Shown piece by piece: positions 1 to 11,416 of a DNA stretch of 64,000 nucleotides. Source of the stretch: Chondrilla cf. caribensis. Its lineage: Eukaryota; Porifera; Demospongiae; Chondrillida; Chondrillidae. Where the stretch lies: the NCBI GenBank assembly GCA_964020155.1, contig OZ026552.1, positions 3,707,548 to 3,771,547 of the forward strand. The letters are read 5' to 3'. The stretch's first letter is position 1. Each line of letters starts with the position of its first letter. The notes beneath the pieces were generated by a model, which was given only the letters and a program-made list of their open reading frames with translations, made no database searches and was not told the DNA's origin. The position numbers and the translations under genes are program-made.

Positions 1-172
1 GAACCTCTCTATTACAAACCTCTGTATAGCAGAATTCTCTGTAATAAGGACACCATCCTGTGTACCAGTGTAGTACTGTAGTGTATTAAGTGACCTCTGA
101 ATTGAGGAAACCTCTGTAATAAGGACTAAAATCAAGGTCCCAAAGTGTCCATAATAGAGAGGTTCCACTGTA
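1..172. mobile_element. MITE, pogo/mariner-like (left end outside window)
   Basis: The stretch ends in GGTTCCACTGTA and begins with GAACCTCTCTATTA, the inverted match of that end. A full homologue lies at 4428-4606. The CAGTGGAACCTC-type terminus flanked by TA is typical of Tigger/pogo-like Tc1-mariner MITEs. The first seven or so bases fall outside the window. Confidence 0.7.
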
Positions 173-644
173 TTACATATATGTGGATGCAATTGTAATT
201 GTAATTTGTAATTGCTCAAAGTAGTTACAATGGATGAAATTACATGGAGCAGTTATTGTAATGGTAATGGTAATGGGTTCTTGAAATATCCAAGTAATTG
301 TAATGGTAGTTGATTTTTTTATAAGCTGTAATTGCCACAACACTGCTGTATACTATCACATACAAAAGTGGTACACAATTAAGCTGGAAGGTGCCTCAGC
401 CTGGTGTCCAATTGGACAGTGTAGAGGGCAGTGTGAGTCACTAGTATACAAATACTGGGGTACCTTCCAAGGAGGCAGACGGCTTCATGTCCACCTCCTA
501 TTAGATATCTATTAACTGAACAGAGCTACAAACATCCACAAATGCCACACCTCTCTATGTAGCCATCCGTTGTCTCTGAACTCAGCCAATGTTTTGGCAT
601 CGAAATATGAATCCAAATTCTACAACAGTGAAAGTATGCACCAG
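173..644. other. Intergenic, low-complexity TAAT/TGG-rich start
   Basis: This is the region downstream of the coiled-coil gene. Its first part has repeated GTAATGGTAATGG and AATTGTAATTG strings. No gene or RNA could be supported. Confidence 0.4.
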
Positions 645-3126
645 TCAGTAAACAGGACTGGGAGAAGGCTGCAGAATAGCTTTAACCTGAAGAAGAGATC
701 CTTTCTGCTCCTCTCTGAGAATTTCAGTCTTTTGCATGATCTCCTCTTCAAAGAGCTTCAGTTTAACTTCAAGTTCTTGTTTTTCCGTCTCCTCAATTTG
801 TTTCATTTCTTTCAGCTGGGATTTCATGGTGCGGATCTTAGCACTGTTCTCAGGGTATGTCTTATCCTACAGTAAAGGGCCACAGTGAACAAATTATAGG
901 CTAGGTGCTCAAGTACTCACATATGTATATATATAAGCAGGTACATAGTATATGTATGGATAGGATGCATACTGAAAATAAACACATTTATATTACCACA
1001 CAGTGAATAATGAAATACATAAGATATATACATATATTATATACATGTACATACCCTAAAATACTTCCAAGTGGAAACTGTCTTTTCAAGTTCTTTAATC
1101 TGGTCTTCGTATTCTGAAATTTGCCATTCCATTACTAAGGTAACAGACAGCAGAAATGCTAGCATTGCAGTATGTGAATTTACTTGTGCTAGTGAGTCTA
1201 CAAGTGTGAGTGTTGTACAATCCATGACTATGGACCAACCAGGAGTGTGTACTAAACGGGAGCATGCACTAACCAGGGTGTACACTAACCAGGAGTGTGT
1301 ACTAATCAGGAGTGTGTACTAACTGGGAGTATGTACTAACCAGGAGTGTGTAGTAACCAGGACTGTGTGATAACCAAGAGTATGCACTAACCAGGAGTGA
1401 GTACTAACTAGGAAAATGCACTAGCTAACGTAACTAAAGTAGTGTAAATGAATGTACATAAGGAAATAAACTCAACACAATGGCTAAACATACATGTGTA
1501 GACATAACCTGGTATTAAATACACACACATGAATGTATGAACATACCTTCAACTTCCTTCTCCGAATTCTTCAAGTATAAGAACTTGTCTTCGAGAGCTC
1601 TCTCAACGACCTCCCGCTGCACCTTCTCAGCTTGGTCCACCGCTCTCTCTTGTTCTTTCAGCTGCTCCACCAACATCCTAAAACACTGCTCGTTCTCTTG
1701 CTTCAACTTCTCAATCTGTAATGACAGGCAGGGCCACGCAGTGTATGTGTATGTGTAGTATAGAGTATCTAGTGTATGTGTATGTGTAGTATAGAGTATC
1801 TAGTGTATGTGTATGTGTAATATAGAGTATCTAGTGTATGTGTATGCGTAATATAGAGTATCTAGTGTACGTATGTGTATGTGTAGTATAGAGTATCTAG
1901 TGTATGTGTAGTATAGAGTGTCTAGCGTATGTGTATGTGTAGTATAGAGTATCTAGTTTATGTGTATGCGCAGTATAGAGTATCTAGTGTATGTATATAT
2001 GTAGTATAGAGTATCTAGTGTATGTGTATGTGTTGTATAGAGTATCTAGTGTATGTATATATGTAGTATAGAGTATCTAGTGTATGTGTATGTGTATGTG
2101 TAGTATAGAGTATCTATGGCGTATGTAAACCAGAACTTGGCATGCTGATGCCCAACTACATGGGGGCCAACTCAACCTATGCTCAACCATACGAGTTACA
2201 GTACAGTGGAGTCCACTCAAGTCAAACTTGATTAACACAAACGTCTGGATAATATGTCGAATTTGTATACCTTTCCCACCAAACTCTTAACAGCACACAT
2301 ATTTGTTGAGTGGAATTTCTGATAATAGAAGTTATTTCAGTGTCCTCAGAGATTTGAATTATCCAGGCTCACAGTATGCGCGTCCCTGTGGTGTATGTGA
2401 CAATCTGATAATCAGAGAACAATTGAAGGCCTCCGGTCAAAAAGGGTACTTTAACGTATTCCGTAATTTCTGAGCAAACGGAGTTTAATCGTTTACGGAG
2501 TAGTGCAGGTAAGTACCGTAACGAATACGTAATGAAAATGGGCTCCTACCACCAGAATGCTCACTTCTTTCGCATTTACATTTCATTTACTACTTCTTGA
2601 GAAGGTAGATGTCGTTTTCAGAACGAAAGTAGATTTTTTCTTCCAAACGTTAAAGTACCCTTTTTGACCGGAGGCCTTCAATTAATTCAATAGCATCATG
2701 CACGCTATCAATCCATTTCATTCAGTCCTGGTGGACAATTTATTCCGTTTCCTGAGCGCCTTGAGAAGTAGCCTTTGGCTAAAGGTTCCCAGTTGAAATA
2801 AGATTCCCCATACCCGAGGGTGCTGAAAAGACCTCTTTAGTGAAGTATGCTCAGTGCAAACCGCCACCAACCTGTCCTTTCTTACTGTATATTTTGTCCT
2901 TATACATCTCGGCTTCTTCGGAGTATTCGTAGAGAAGTTTCTCACTCACAGCCACCCTAAAAATTGGGGCCCGGATAGCAAGATAACATTCAGCATAGAA
3001 AATTCTCTCAAGTGCACACGATGAATTCCTAGCTAAATCAAAAAGCTAAGCACCCTCTGTATCCCTTGCTTACTTGTAACCCAGGAATGTCTCGGGGATG
3101 TCAGGCGTTCCTTCTCTGTACGCCAT
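645..3126 (-). CDS. Coiled-coil protein, CCDC83/DUF4515-like (5 exons)
   Basis: Five exons on the minus strand (3126-3074, 2956-2872, 1715-1547, 1134-1055, 866-645) join in phase at GT-AG sites and give 202 residues. The start MAYREGTPDIPETFLGYK is an open 53-nt exon ending at GTAAGC. From about residue 30 to 190 the protein is nearly all charged heptad sequence, for example IEKLKQENEQCFRMLVEQL and EDQIKELEKTVSTWKYFRDK, so a long coiled coil is expected. There is no signal peptide or membrane segment. The QIS..E..I..LE....W..YR pattern resembles CCDC83 and other DUF4515 proteins, which are mostly cilia-related, but the match is weak and the assignment is inference. The gene is divergent from SNX3. 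Its introns hold two minisatellites and a 263-bp TIR element. Confidence 0.75.
1228..1430. repeat. Minisatellite, 17-18 bp unit
   Basis: About ten copies of a GTGTGTACTAACCAGGA-type unit with point differences, within an intron of the coiled-coil gene. Confidence 0.8.
1738..2120. repeat. Minisatellite, ~30 bp unit
   Basis: About a dozen copies of a unit built from TAGTATAGAGTATCTAGTG plus TATGTGTATG blocks, within intron 2 of the coiled-coil gene. Confidence 0.85.
2421..2683. mobile_element. 263-bp TIR element with perfect 37-bp inverted repeats
   Basis: Bases 2421-2457 are the exact reverse complement of 2647-2683. The terminus reads AATTGAAGGCCTCCGGTCAA. The 189-bp centre has no ORF. It lies in intron 2 of the coiled-coil gene. 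The outer AATT is self-complementary, so the target duplication is ambiguous. Perfect arms suggest a young non-autonomous DNA transposon; the family is unknown. Confidence 0.85.
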
Positions 3127-3256
3127 GTTGGCCGTCAGCTTATTGCTGGGATACCGTACACGATAAAGAACGGAGAGAAAACGCATACACAACACTGAGC
3201 TTCCTTATAAGGAAGTTGGGCATGGGCGGGTCGCAGTCCGAAAAGGAAGCGAGAAA
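3127..3256. promoter_or_regulatory. Divergent promoter region, coiled-coil gene / SNX3
   Basis: Only 130 bp separate the two opposing start codons, so both 5' UTRs and any promoter must lie here or overlap the genes. No TATA box is evident. The promoter role is inferred from position. Confidence 0.55.
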
Positions 3257-4942
3257 ATGGCCGAGGGACAAGTCGATACCCGAAGACTCAACTCGAAAAA
3301 GCAGACTTTAAACGAAGCTTATGCTGAGCCGGATGACATCTTAGAAATAGAAGTACTCAATGCAGAGACGCATGGCTTCGGGAAAACTCGATATACCGAC
3401 TACGAACTGAAAACCACTGTACGTTGAGCATTAGAATGAGATTCTAGGCCCAAGCTGCTTGCAATATGTCACGTGGAGTGTGTGTTTTCTTATAGACCAA
3501 CATCCCCGTGTTCAAGAGCAAGGAAGCGTCTGTGAGACGACGATACAGTGATTTCGAATGGCTGAAGAAAGAATTGGAGAGAGACAGCAAGGTGCAGTGT
3601 CTTGTTTTAGTTCCACCCGGTGCGATCATAGATACTCATGGGCTATAATCGTAAAGATACACCCGCCCTGCGCGTTGAATACACCCTCCTACAACCAAGT
3701 TCTCTCGTCACAAAATTTATCCTGATAAATGCCCAATATACATGCTATTGAATTGAATCCTTGCGCGTTGCATAGCACAAGCGTGATCTTTTACACGCTA
3801 TCACACGTATGGCATTTGTAGATCATTCCTGGAGGAAATGTGCTGGCTGTTAACTTTGCTGGCTACATACGTACACGTGGTTCAAATACCTTGTGCACGC
3901 TATTTTCTACACAACGCAACTGGAGTCGACTCCACGTTCTCTTTTGCAAGAAGGCAAATCCTGCAGCTGGTTTCTTTCAGAGGAGAAGTGAAGTCATTTG
4001 AGATTTTTTTCCCAAATTAGCATGTATGCAGTATTGCCATTTCCATCAACGCCACCCATAATTCCTGCCCCTCCTCTTAAAAGGACCCCCCCATACACCC
4101 TTTTAGTATCTACCGTTCAACATATGTTATATACCTAACACCAGTCTAACCACTCTCCTTCAAATATTGTCGATAAATGCACATCATTGCTCATCCATGA
4201 TTCCATCACCATTTGTGAAGTCTGAATGACTCTGTGGTATTTAGAATTCCTTGTAAATGTAGCATAATTTTTCACATCCATTCGACTACTGTTGGGTGAG
4301 TTAAACCTTTCAGTTTCAATAATATTTCAGGAATACCAGAAATCTTCACTTTGTGTGTGTGTGTGTATTTGTTGGTTGTTTTATGTACATACATACTGTA
4401 TTATGATGTACGTACTCCTTTTATGTGTACAGTGGGACCTCTTTATTACAAACCTCTGAATTCCAGAAACCTCTATAATAAGGACACCATTGTGTGTCCC
4501 AGTGTAGTACTGTAGTGTATTAAGTGACCTCTGAATTGAAGACACCTCTGTAATAGGGACAGAAATCAAGGTCCAAAAATGTCCTTAATAGATAGGTTCC
4601 ACTGTACATACATCGGTCTGTTGAACTCTCAACCACTTTCCTTCTCACATGTATGCACCATTTCAGATAATTGTTCCTCCACTACCTGGAAAAGCCTTGT
4701 TAAAGCTACTTCCTTTCAGAAAGGACGATGGGATTTTTGATGACGAATTTATAGAGGAACGTCGCCAAGGGTTGGAGCAGTTTATCAATAAGTGAGTGAG
4801 ATTTGTGCTCTCTCTCTGTGTATGTGTGTGATGTGTGTATGTATGCGGGTGTGGGTGTGTATATTTTATGTGGGTGTGAGTCTGTATGTACATACGTACA
4901 TATGTGGTTGTGGGTGTCTGTGGGTATGGGTGTGCATGGGTA

Positions 4943-5001
<59 letters not shown>

Positions 5002-5199
5002 TGGTGGGTGTGCCCATGGTGATTTCAACATGTGTATGTATGTATGAGTGAAGTGTATGTATTATAGTGACCTACAGATGACTAATAGATAAAATTACAT
5101 GATTGCTACGTACATAGCTGCACTGAGACAGGTTTGCTACACAAGGATGACTTAATACGACCTATGATATTATAATCAATAATGATGAGAATGTACTTC

Positions 5200-5264
<65 letters not shown>

Positions 5265-6019
5265 GTGAGTATGTTGCAATAGTAGTGATACATATTATAG
5301 TAGGTTAGTGCACTTGGATTATTTTCAACTGGTTGTTATTTCAAATTGGATCTTGACCAAAATATTTAAAATGGCAAAAGCAACACGTACATTCGTGCAC
5401 TTCACATCCTTGTACTTGCACTTGTACTTGTAGCTGTACTTGTACTTGTAGTTGTACTTGTAGCTGTACTTGTACTGTACTTGTAGTTGTACTGTACTGT
5501 ACTTGTAGTTGTACTTGTAGTTGTACTTGTAGTTGTACTGTACTGTACTTGTAGTTGTACTTGTAGTTGTACTGTACTGCACTTGTAGTTGTACTTGTAG
5601 TTGTACTTGTAGTTGTACTGTACTGCACTTGTAGTTGTACTTGTAGTTGTACTTGTAGTTGTACTGTACTGCACTTGTAGTTGTACTTGTAGTTGTACTT
5701 GTAGTTGTACTGTACTGCACTTGTAGTTGTACTTGTAGTTGTACTTGTACTTGTAGTTGTACTGTACTTTTACTTGTGCTGTACTTGTACTTGTACTTTC
5801 AGTTGTACTGTACTTGTAGTTATACTGTACTTGTACTTGTACTGTACTTGTACTGTACTTCTACTTGTACTGTACTTGTCTATTTCATGCACAACTTCCT
5901 CTTTCGCCCACAGAATAGCTGGACATCCTTTGGCTCAGTCTGAAAAGTGTCTCCACATGTTCTTGTTTGAAGAAACGCTGGATAAATCTTACACCCCAGG
6001 ACGCATCTCCCGCACTTAA
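3257..6019 (+). CDS. SNX3: Sorting nexin 3/12 (PX-only), 4 exons
   Basis: Exons 3257-3418, 3496-3591, 4667-4791 and 5914-6019 join in phase and encode 162 residues, the same length as human SNX3. The PX domain covers nearly all of the protein from about residue 28. The phosphoinositide-binding RRRYSDFEWL motif is at about 68-77, followed by the PPLPGKALLKLLPF loop and the C-terminal AGHPLAQSEKCLHMFL segment. Known role of the family: PI3P-dependent recruitment to early endosomes and retromer-mediated cargo retrieval. A single ancestral SNX3/SNX12 gene is likely. The gene is divergent from the coiled-coil gene and convergent with the ZDHHC gene. Intron 2 holds a pogo-like MITE; intron 3 holds TG repeats and a 12-bp minisatellite. 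Confidence 0.96.
4428..4606. mobile_element. MITE, pogo/mariner-like, second copy
   Basis: It starts TACAGTGGGACCTCTTTATTA and ends in the inverted form TAATAGATAGGTTCCACTGTA, with TA at each end. It is homologous along its length to bases 1-172. It sits in SNX3 intron 2. Confidence 0.85.
4800..5010. repeat. TG-rich degenerate microsatellite
   Basis: Starts 8 bp after the SNX3 exon 3 donor. It is a mix of GTGTGTATG, GTGGGTGTG and pure (TG)n runs. Confidence 0.85.
5202..5262. repeat. (TG)n microsatellite
   Basis: A nearly pure dinucleotide run in SNX3 intron 3. Confidence 0.95.
5403..5882. repeat. 12-bp minisatellite TTGTACTTGTAG
   Basis: About 40 units of TTGTACTTGTAG with shorter TGTACTGTACT variants, ending about 30 bp before SNX3 exon 4. 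It is open in several frames, but the frames are only repeat translations. Confidence 0.92.
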
Positions 6020-6773
6020 CGTTGTATCCCATAGATTGATATGATTAGAAATAATATGTTCACATGTTTGTTTTGTCTCTATTAGATGAGCCTTGTCAAC
6101 TTGCCAACTGCATTTCTGATTCTGAGATAATATTATTGTTTTGCATATTGTTAAATATGTATATTCTTTATCTACACCATGGATCACAGTGTGAACTGTA
6201 CGCTAAAGGCACTACCAGCCCTAGGTGTATACAGATACCTTCAGTAAATTGTAGGATAACCTTAGCATGATGTATAAATTCTATAAATAGTAGCTATACA
6301 ATAATAATATAAGGTATAAATATAATATTATAAAGTATATTTATAATGTACTATTAAACATATTACATAATAGACTGTACTATATACACAATAAACGCAA
6401 TTGTCAAATGACAAAATTAATGGTTGAGGACTGTCTTGTTGCACATAAACCTGTGCAAGGCCTATTAGATTGTATTAACGAAATCCAAAATTGCATACTT
6501 GATTATAAATTGATCATTTTCATCAATCTTAACAAAAGTAAACAGTATATGAATGAATTGAAATCAATATTATAGATTCAATTGACACTTTAATTTTCAT
6601 ATTACTATTCTGTACGGCGTCCCTGTTAATAAACACTGGACGCTGGGGTACGTATTCCATGCACAACATAGTCGAGGCACTGCAGGGAGTAACATTTGAA
6701 CTTTTAAAAATGCCAACATGAGCAAATGTTTGTGTCACGAATAAATCATTGTAATCTGATTCTAGGCAACATT
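6020..6773. other. Convergent intergenic region SNX3 / ZDHHC
   Basis: An AT-rich stretch between two stop codons that must hold both 3' UTRs. It contains ATA-rich sequence at 6270-6400. No coding or RNA gene was seen. Confidence 0.5.
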
Positions 6774-7856
6774 TCAGCGTTCACTGTTCTCTACACTGCT
6801 ACGGTTGCTCCCTTGAGGAAGGAGGTGGGCCTCTTCTGTGATCGTCTCATCCGCAAAACTTCCCATGGAGTCTTGGGACTCTCGAGGGAAAATCTCCACT
6901 TCGACTACATGCGAGTTTCCTCCGATCTCCATGCCTTCCAGTGAATCGTTCTGAGATGTGACAGTTGACGCTCGCTCGATCAGCGGTGAATCGTCAAGAA
7001 GGGGAGGAGTCCTTGACTGTAGAGAAAACATGCAACACAATACAATGATATACAGTACAATGGATGCCTCCATACAATGGATAATAAGTGTGTATTTATG
7101 GATTTTCACAATAATACGTAATTTATAATTTTGAGAAATTTTCGAAGAAAATTATTTGTCTCATAAAATCCATCCATTACTCCATAGCACATGCAGTGAG
7201 TCAATGTATGTTGTACAACACAGAATGCAATACGTACGTACAAGACTCTGTGAACAGGAACAAACGAAACAAACACACAGAGTTGAAGTTGCATTTGTAT
7301 ACTGAACCAGTAACCTGGAAGTACATATCTGGAGTACCAGCTTTTAACTGATGTTCACTGTATTTAATCATGCTATACTGTTAGATATATTGCTGCAATA
7401 TAATGCAATTGATTATTTTAAGCTGAGGTCAAGGGCCGTTTTGGCTATATGACCGATGATGACTATATACGTACATATATCAATAGGAGGGCAAAGGTTA
7501 TTATGGGACAGTGTTGAATTGTTATACTAAAGTATATTGCCTGCACTGTGGAGACAGCAACTCACTTCAGGGAAATCTCTGGCGTCAGTTTCTTCCTGGT
7601 TGATGCTGAGTTGTTGTGGTTGCCCTTGGATGTCTTCAACCAGCAACTCTTCACAAACCTCTTTGTAGATTGCTCTTCTCTGGAGAAGACTGTGAGAAGA
7701 AGGAAATGTGAACAAATCAAATGTTTTTCGATGTGAATATTTCTTATAATATTAGTTTATAATACAAACCTGCACATGCTACATAAACACGAACACGTGC
7801 TGTGTACACACTAAGAAAATAGTGCATGAACATGTAAGTGGTGTGTGTGTGTGTGT

Positions 7857-7918
<62 letters not shown>

Positions 7919-8220
7919 TGTTTGTGTGTGTGTTGTGTACGTGTGAATGCCCACACAACTCAGTGTGTGCTGTACATACCTTGGATGAAATGGTCCACAT
8001 AAAACAACAGCGAAATTCCTAATCACATTCCCACGATGGTAGGGGTTCCTGTTGAGTTCCCCCTTTGTGCTAAACGTGCCCTTGATCTAGGTAAAATGTA
8101 ACAATAGGAGTAATACATATTATGTTTGTACAGTATTAACAAATGAATCAAGTACTGAGAGAGGATCTTTCTATACACACTCAATATACCATCCCAATGT
8201 ACATATACAGATGATAATCA

Positions 8221-8286
<66 letters not shown>

Positions 8287-8293
8287 GCACCTT

Positions 8294-8333
<40 letters not shown>

Positions 8334-9287
8334 CTTCATTAGTTGTTTGCATATTAGCGATCAGGCAGGTATGGAAACCACCGAGGCCAATCACAGCAAT
8401 GAAAGCAAACCCAGCTATGAGGCTCTCAAGGATAGTGAAGAAGAATTAAGAAACTCAACAGACACCAGAACTGTCCGACATTACATACAAGACTCGCATC
8501 ACCTGAACACACCTTTGTAATAATCTCATTGATTCACTACACCATACTATGTCCTACAGTAAGTGTGTGGTATCCAATCTCACATCAGTACAGTGAATTC
8601 CAGGAAGCATTGAGTACAGATATATAATACAGTGAATGCTCATTAATCCACCTCAATTCGTTTTCAAAGGCAAATTAACGAGTGTGGGGGATTAACTAGA
8701 TATACATTGGTACTTGTACATTGTATTGGTACTGGGAAATTGTGGCAGATTAAAAGGTTTGGTGGATAATGTGGTGGTGGAGTAACGAGGTTTCACTGTG
8801 TGTACATAATCAGCCAAGTGGCACATGTAAACATGAGCTCTAACACAATTGTGGGAAGCCTGTAGTAAGAGCACACAAAGGTCTACATCCAGAGGTCAGG
8901 AGGAGGAGGGGGCCAAAAAGTGAAAATCTCGGACATTTTAGATGAGATATCAAATGTGAAATATCCTCAACATTCGATCAGCCATACATACACGTGGATA
9001 TGCAGCAAATACATAAGTATGATAAGTATGTATGTACGTATAGAAGCACTTTGGCTGTAACAAAGGTGTGGACAGATAATACAATGAGTACACATACGTA
9101 CGTACGTTTATGCGTATACATATATAGAAGTGGATATCTGGCAGGAGAATTCTTCACAGCTTCAACAAAAGAGGCATTCGGTGCAATAGTGGCCACTGGG
9201 GGAGGACGGAGACATGTTAAATACGTATGTATATGGAGCTGTTCTTACACAGACGTACACACACTCATGCATGTACGCACATGCATG

Positions 9288-9368
<81 letters not shown>

Positions 9369-10626
9369 CTACAACTCACATAATGCAATAGTGGCAATAT
9401 TACAGCAAACCACATAAACACAAGAGAAGGCAATAGTGACCAGAAACAGATAGAAATATCTATAATTCCTTTTTCCAACACAATTCCCAACCCAAGGGCA
9501 GTGGTGATCAAAATTCTCTACAGAAATAAAACAAAAAAGATGCTAATTATAATGCATAGCAAAATGATAGGATAACACAAGTACAGTGAATACTCGTTAA
9601 TCCGCCGCAATTTGTTTTCAAAGAATATGGTGGATTAACGAGTTTGGCAGATTAACTGGATATTCATTGGTATTTGTACTTTATATTGGTACTGGGATAT
9701 TGTGGTGGATTAAAAGGTTTGGCTGATAAGGCGGCGGACGAAACGAGAATTCACTGTACCAAGTGTTCGAGGAGCAATATTTGCATATTTTCACAGTTGA
9801 GAATACACCCCAAAATTCAAAAATCTGCCACCACTTAATCCCCCCCTCATTTCTGTGCATTAGCTCATGGTGCATACACACTAATGATGTGGACAATCTC
9901 ACTATCTGCCAAACATGTTAGTTTGCTACATTTTCCCTCCACAAATTGCTGCGGGACAATGAGGGTTCACATTCACATAATACGCCACCTACGTATGTAC
10001 GTATATTGGCAATATTATGCCCACACATTGTAAAACAATGGATGGATTTTAAAGTAAAAGTTCAATGTACAGTGAAATCTCATTATAAAGAATTCTCTAC
10101 TGTATTAAATTATTCTCCACTGTATTTAATTTTATGTAAAGTATTAATTTTTCCTCCACTGTATTAATTTTTTTTTCTACTGTATTAATTTTTTTCTACT
10201 GTATTTAATTTTTTACTGTATTATAAACATATGTAACTGGAGGTATATTTACTATACATTTCAACTTGTCATAGTGGGTTTGCGATAACAGTGAAGCATT
10301 CTTAATGTTCACCGAGACTCATGGTAAGACGATGCTGCTGTGGTCAACACGCTCCACTCACCACAGCAGTTGTTACACAGGGAACAGTGGGACGCTCTGG
10401 GAGGTCTGTACTGCTTACAAGTATAACAGAACTTCAGCTTGACGGGTAGGCCATTCACTGATACTGTCTTCGTGAGGTAGGGGTTGGGAGACTTTGGATC
10501 TGGAGAAGACAAAGAGCTACTGGTCGAATTTGTACAACTGTAAAGAGAGAGTGGTTTAACAAGTGCAGTGGCGAAGGGATATCAGTTGAACATGCACATA
10601 CAGAAATGAGAGAATATTAATGAAAT

Positions 10627-10666
<40 letters not shown>

Positions 10667-10704
10667 GTATATACACACACACATGCACACACGCACGCAC
10701 ACGT

Positions 10705-10754
<50 letters not shown>

Positions 10755-11391
10755 ATATCACAAATCCAGTTTCTAAATGTGTTTGTTCAATCACCATCCC
10801 CCTCAATGAATTGAGGACATAAGGAGAAATATTAAGTAGATTTTATCACTTCATGTAAAAAAATATCAGCTAATACATAGTCTACACACATTAATATCTC
10901 CCCAAGAAGGATGATTTGTGGATATGGGGTGTGCTAACTGACAAGTATGTTGGATCAGCATGTCCAAAATCCTCGAACGCACCTTCCTTATCAGCGAGCC
11001 TCTCGTAGTACTCCCCTTCAGCAGCAGTGGCCCTTTGGTGGAATCCTGGGTCAATACACCCGGCTTTCAAGAGGAATATCGTGCTGTAAAATAGGAGAAC
11101 GAGTCCGAATACGGGTATTGCAAGACCGTAGGGCCAAAATAACGTGGATAAATGTCTTCCACTATAAGAAAGAAGAAAAAAGGATGGTAAATGTCATAAA
11201 CAGTAACTAGAGTGGTAAACTTACTCAAAAGCCAGGAAAAGTACCGTAACTATTGCAAATAATACGAAAAGGAATATTAAAATATAATAGTTTCGAGCTG
11301 TCATCGCCCTCCCATCGCAAAAGAAGCGATTGTTCCCGGGAAAGCGTTCCCAATTCCTTACTACCACTCTCTCGGTATCCTCTGCTTCCAT
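6774..11391 (-). CDS. ZDHHC14: DHHC palmitoyltransferase, ZDHHC9/14/18 type (9 exons)
   Basis: Minus-strand exons: 11391-11225, 11161-10943, 10537-10362, 9517-9380, 9195-9138, 8434-8332, 8086-7980, 7689-7566, 7016-6774; 444 residues, all phases consistent. The N-terminal [19 protein letters not shown] is followed by two TM segments. The cysteine-rich domain reads [20 protein letters not shown] and leads to [11 protein letters not shown], with catalytic DHHC at 191-194. The TTxE motif is [18 protein letters not shown] and CGPFHPSLLQRR match ZDHHC9/14/18. The enzyme S-acylates cytosolic proteins, usually at Golgi or plasma membrane. NNCCENF has Cys where relatives have Val before the DHHC. The intron between exons 5 and 6 is AT-AC. 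The exon 2 donor (GTCAGT) was chosen because it restores phase. The symbol is nearest type; this may be the single ancestor of the three vertebrate genes. Confidence 0.95.
7412..7475 (+). mobile_element. 3' tip of a LINE (short 5'-truncated copy)
   Basis: GCTGAGGTCAAGGGCCGTTTTGGCTA here also ends the LINE fragment at 39781-40470. This looks like a severely 5'-truncated copy in the last ZDHHC intron. Confidence 0.55.
7838..7942. repeat. (TG)n microsatellite
   Basis: A dinucleotide array with a few interruptions, within the ZDHHC intron before exon 8. Confidence 0.95.
8222..8331. repeat. (CA)n microsatellite abutting a splice donor
   Basis: On the minus strand the array reads (GT)n and starts exactly at the 5' splice site of ZDHHC exon 6, which ends in GAG. 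One short interruption lies at 8286-8297. Confidence 0.95.
8435..9137 (-). other. AT-AC (U12-type) intron in the ZDHHC gene
   Basis: The donor is AG|ATATCCACTT and the acceptor TTCTTCAC|TATCC. A branch-site-like TTCTTAAT lies about 11-13 nt upstream of the acceptor AC. These match the minor spliceosome signals ATATCCTT and TCCTTAAC. Splicing here gives [13 protein letters not shown], which aligns with NSPAS-[V/I]LE in ZDHHC14/18. Every GT-AG alternative breaks the frame or loses these residues. The intron carries a MITE. Confidence 0.88.
8628..8800. mobile_element. MITE family 2 (TACAGTGAAT...), copy a
   Basis: It begins TACAGTGAATGCTCATTAATC and ends with the diverged inverse ACGAGGTTTCACTGTG. 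The middle is homologous to copies at 9582-9758 and 15765-15926. It is Tc1/mariner-like and lies in the U12-type intron. Confidence 0.85.
9290..9364. repeat. (CA)n microsatellite
   Basis: A pure dinucleotide run 15 bp from the ZDHHC exon 4 donor. Confidence 0.95.
9582..9758. mobile_element. MITE family 2, copy b
   Basis: TACAGTGAATACTCGTTAATC at the left and ACGAGAATTCACTGTA at the right. It sits in the ZDHHC intron just upstream of the DHHC exon. Confidence 0.9.
10069..10215. repeat. Degenerate TCTACTGTATTAATT repeat, possible half-MITE
   Basis: It starts TACAGTGAAATCTCATTATAA like a MITE end, then runs into five or six copies of a CTACTGTATTAATTTTT unit. No matching right terminus was found. 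Confidence 0.5.
10628..10746. repeat. (CA)n microsatellite, interrupted
   Basis: Two CA runs separated by ACATACGTATATAC and ACGCACGC interruptions, in the intron between ZDHHC exons 2 and 3. Confidence 0.95.
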
Positions 11392-11416
11392 GTTTGATTG
11401 GTCACGTGCTTTAAAA
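11392..11416. promoter_or_regulatory. 25-bp gap between divergent start codons (ZDHHC / TMEM242)
   Basis: The two ATGs face away with only 25 bp between them, containing TTGATTGGTCACGTG (a CCAAT box on the minus strand, ATTGG, and an E-box CACGTG). Transcription start sites must overlap the opposite gene's first exon or lie in this gap. Core elements are seen; activity is inferred. Confidence 0.6.

Noticed and set aside
5325..5943. Tyr/Gln/Thr-rich frames across the 12-bp minisatellite
   Set aside because: Repeat translation inside the SNX3 intron.
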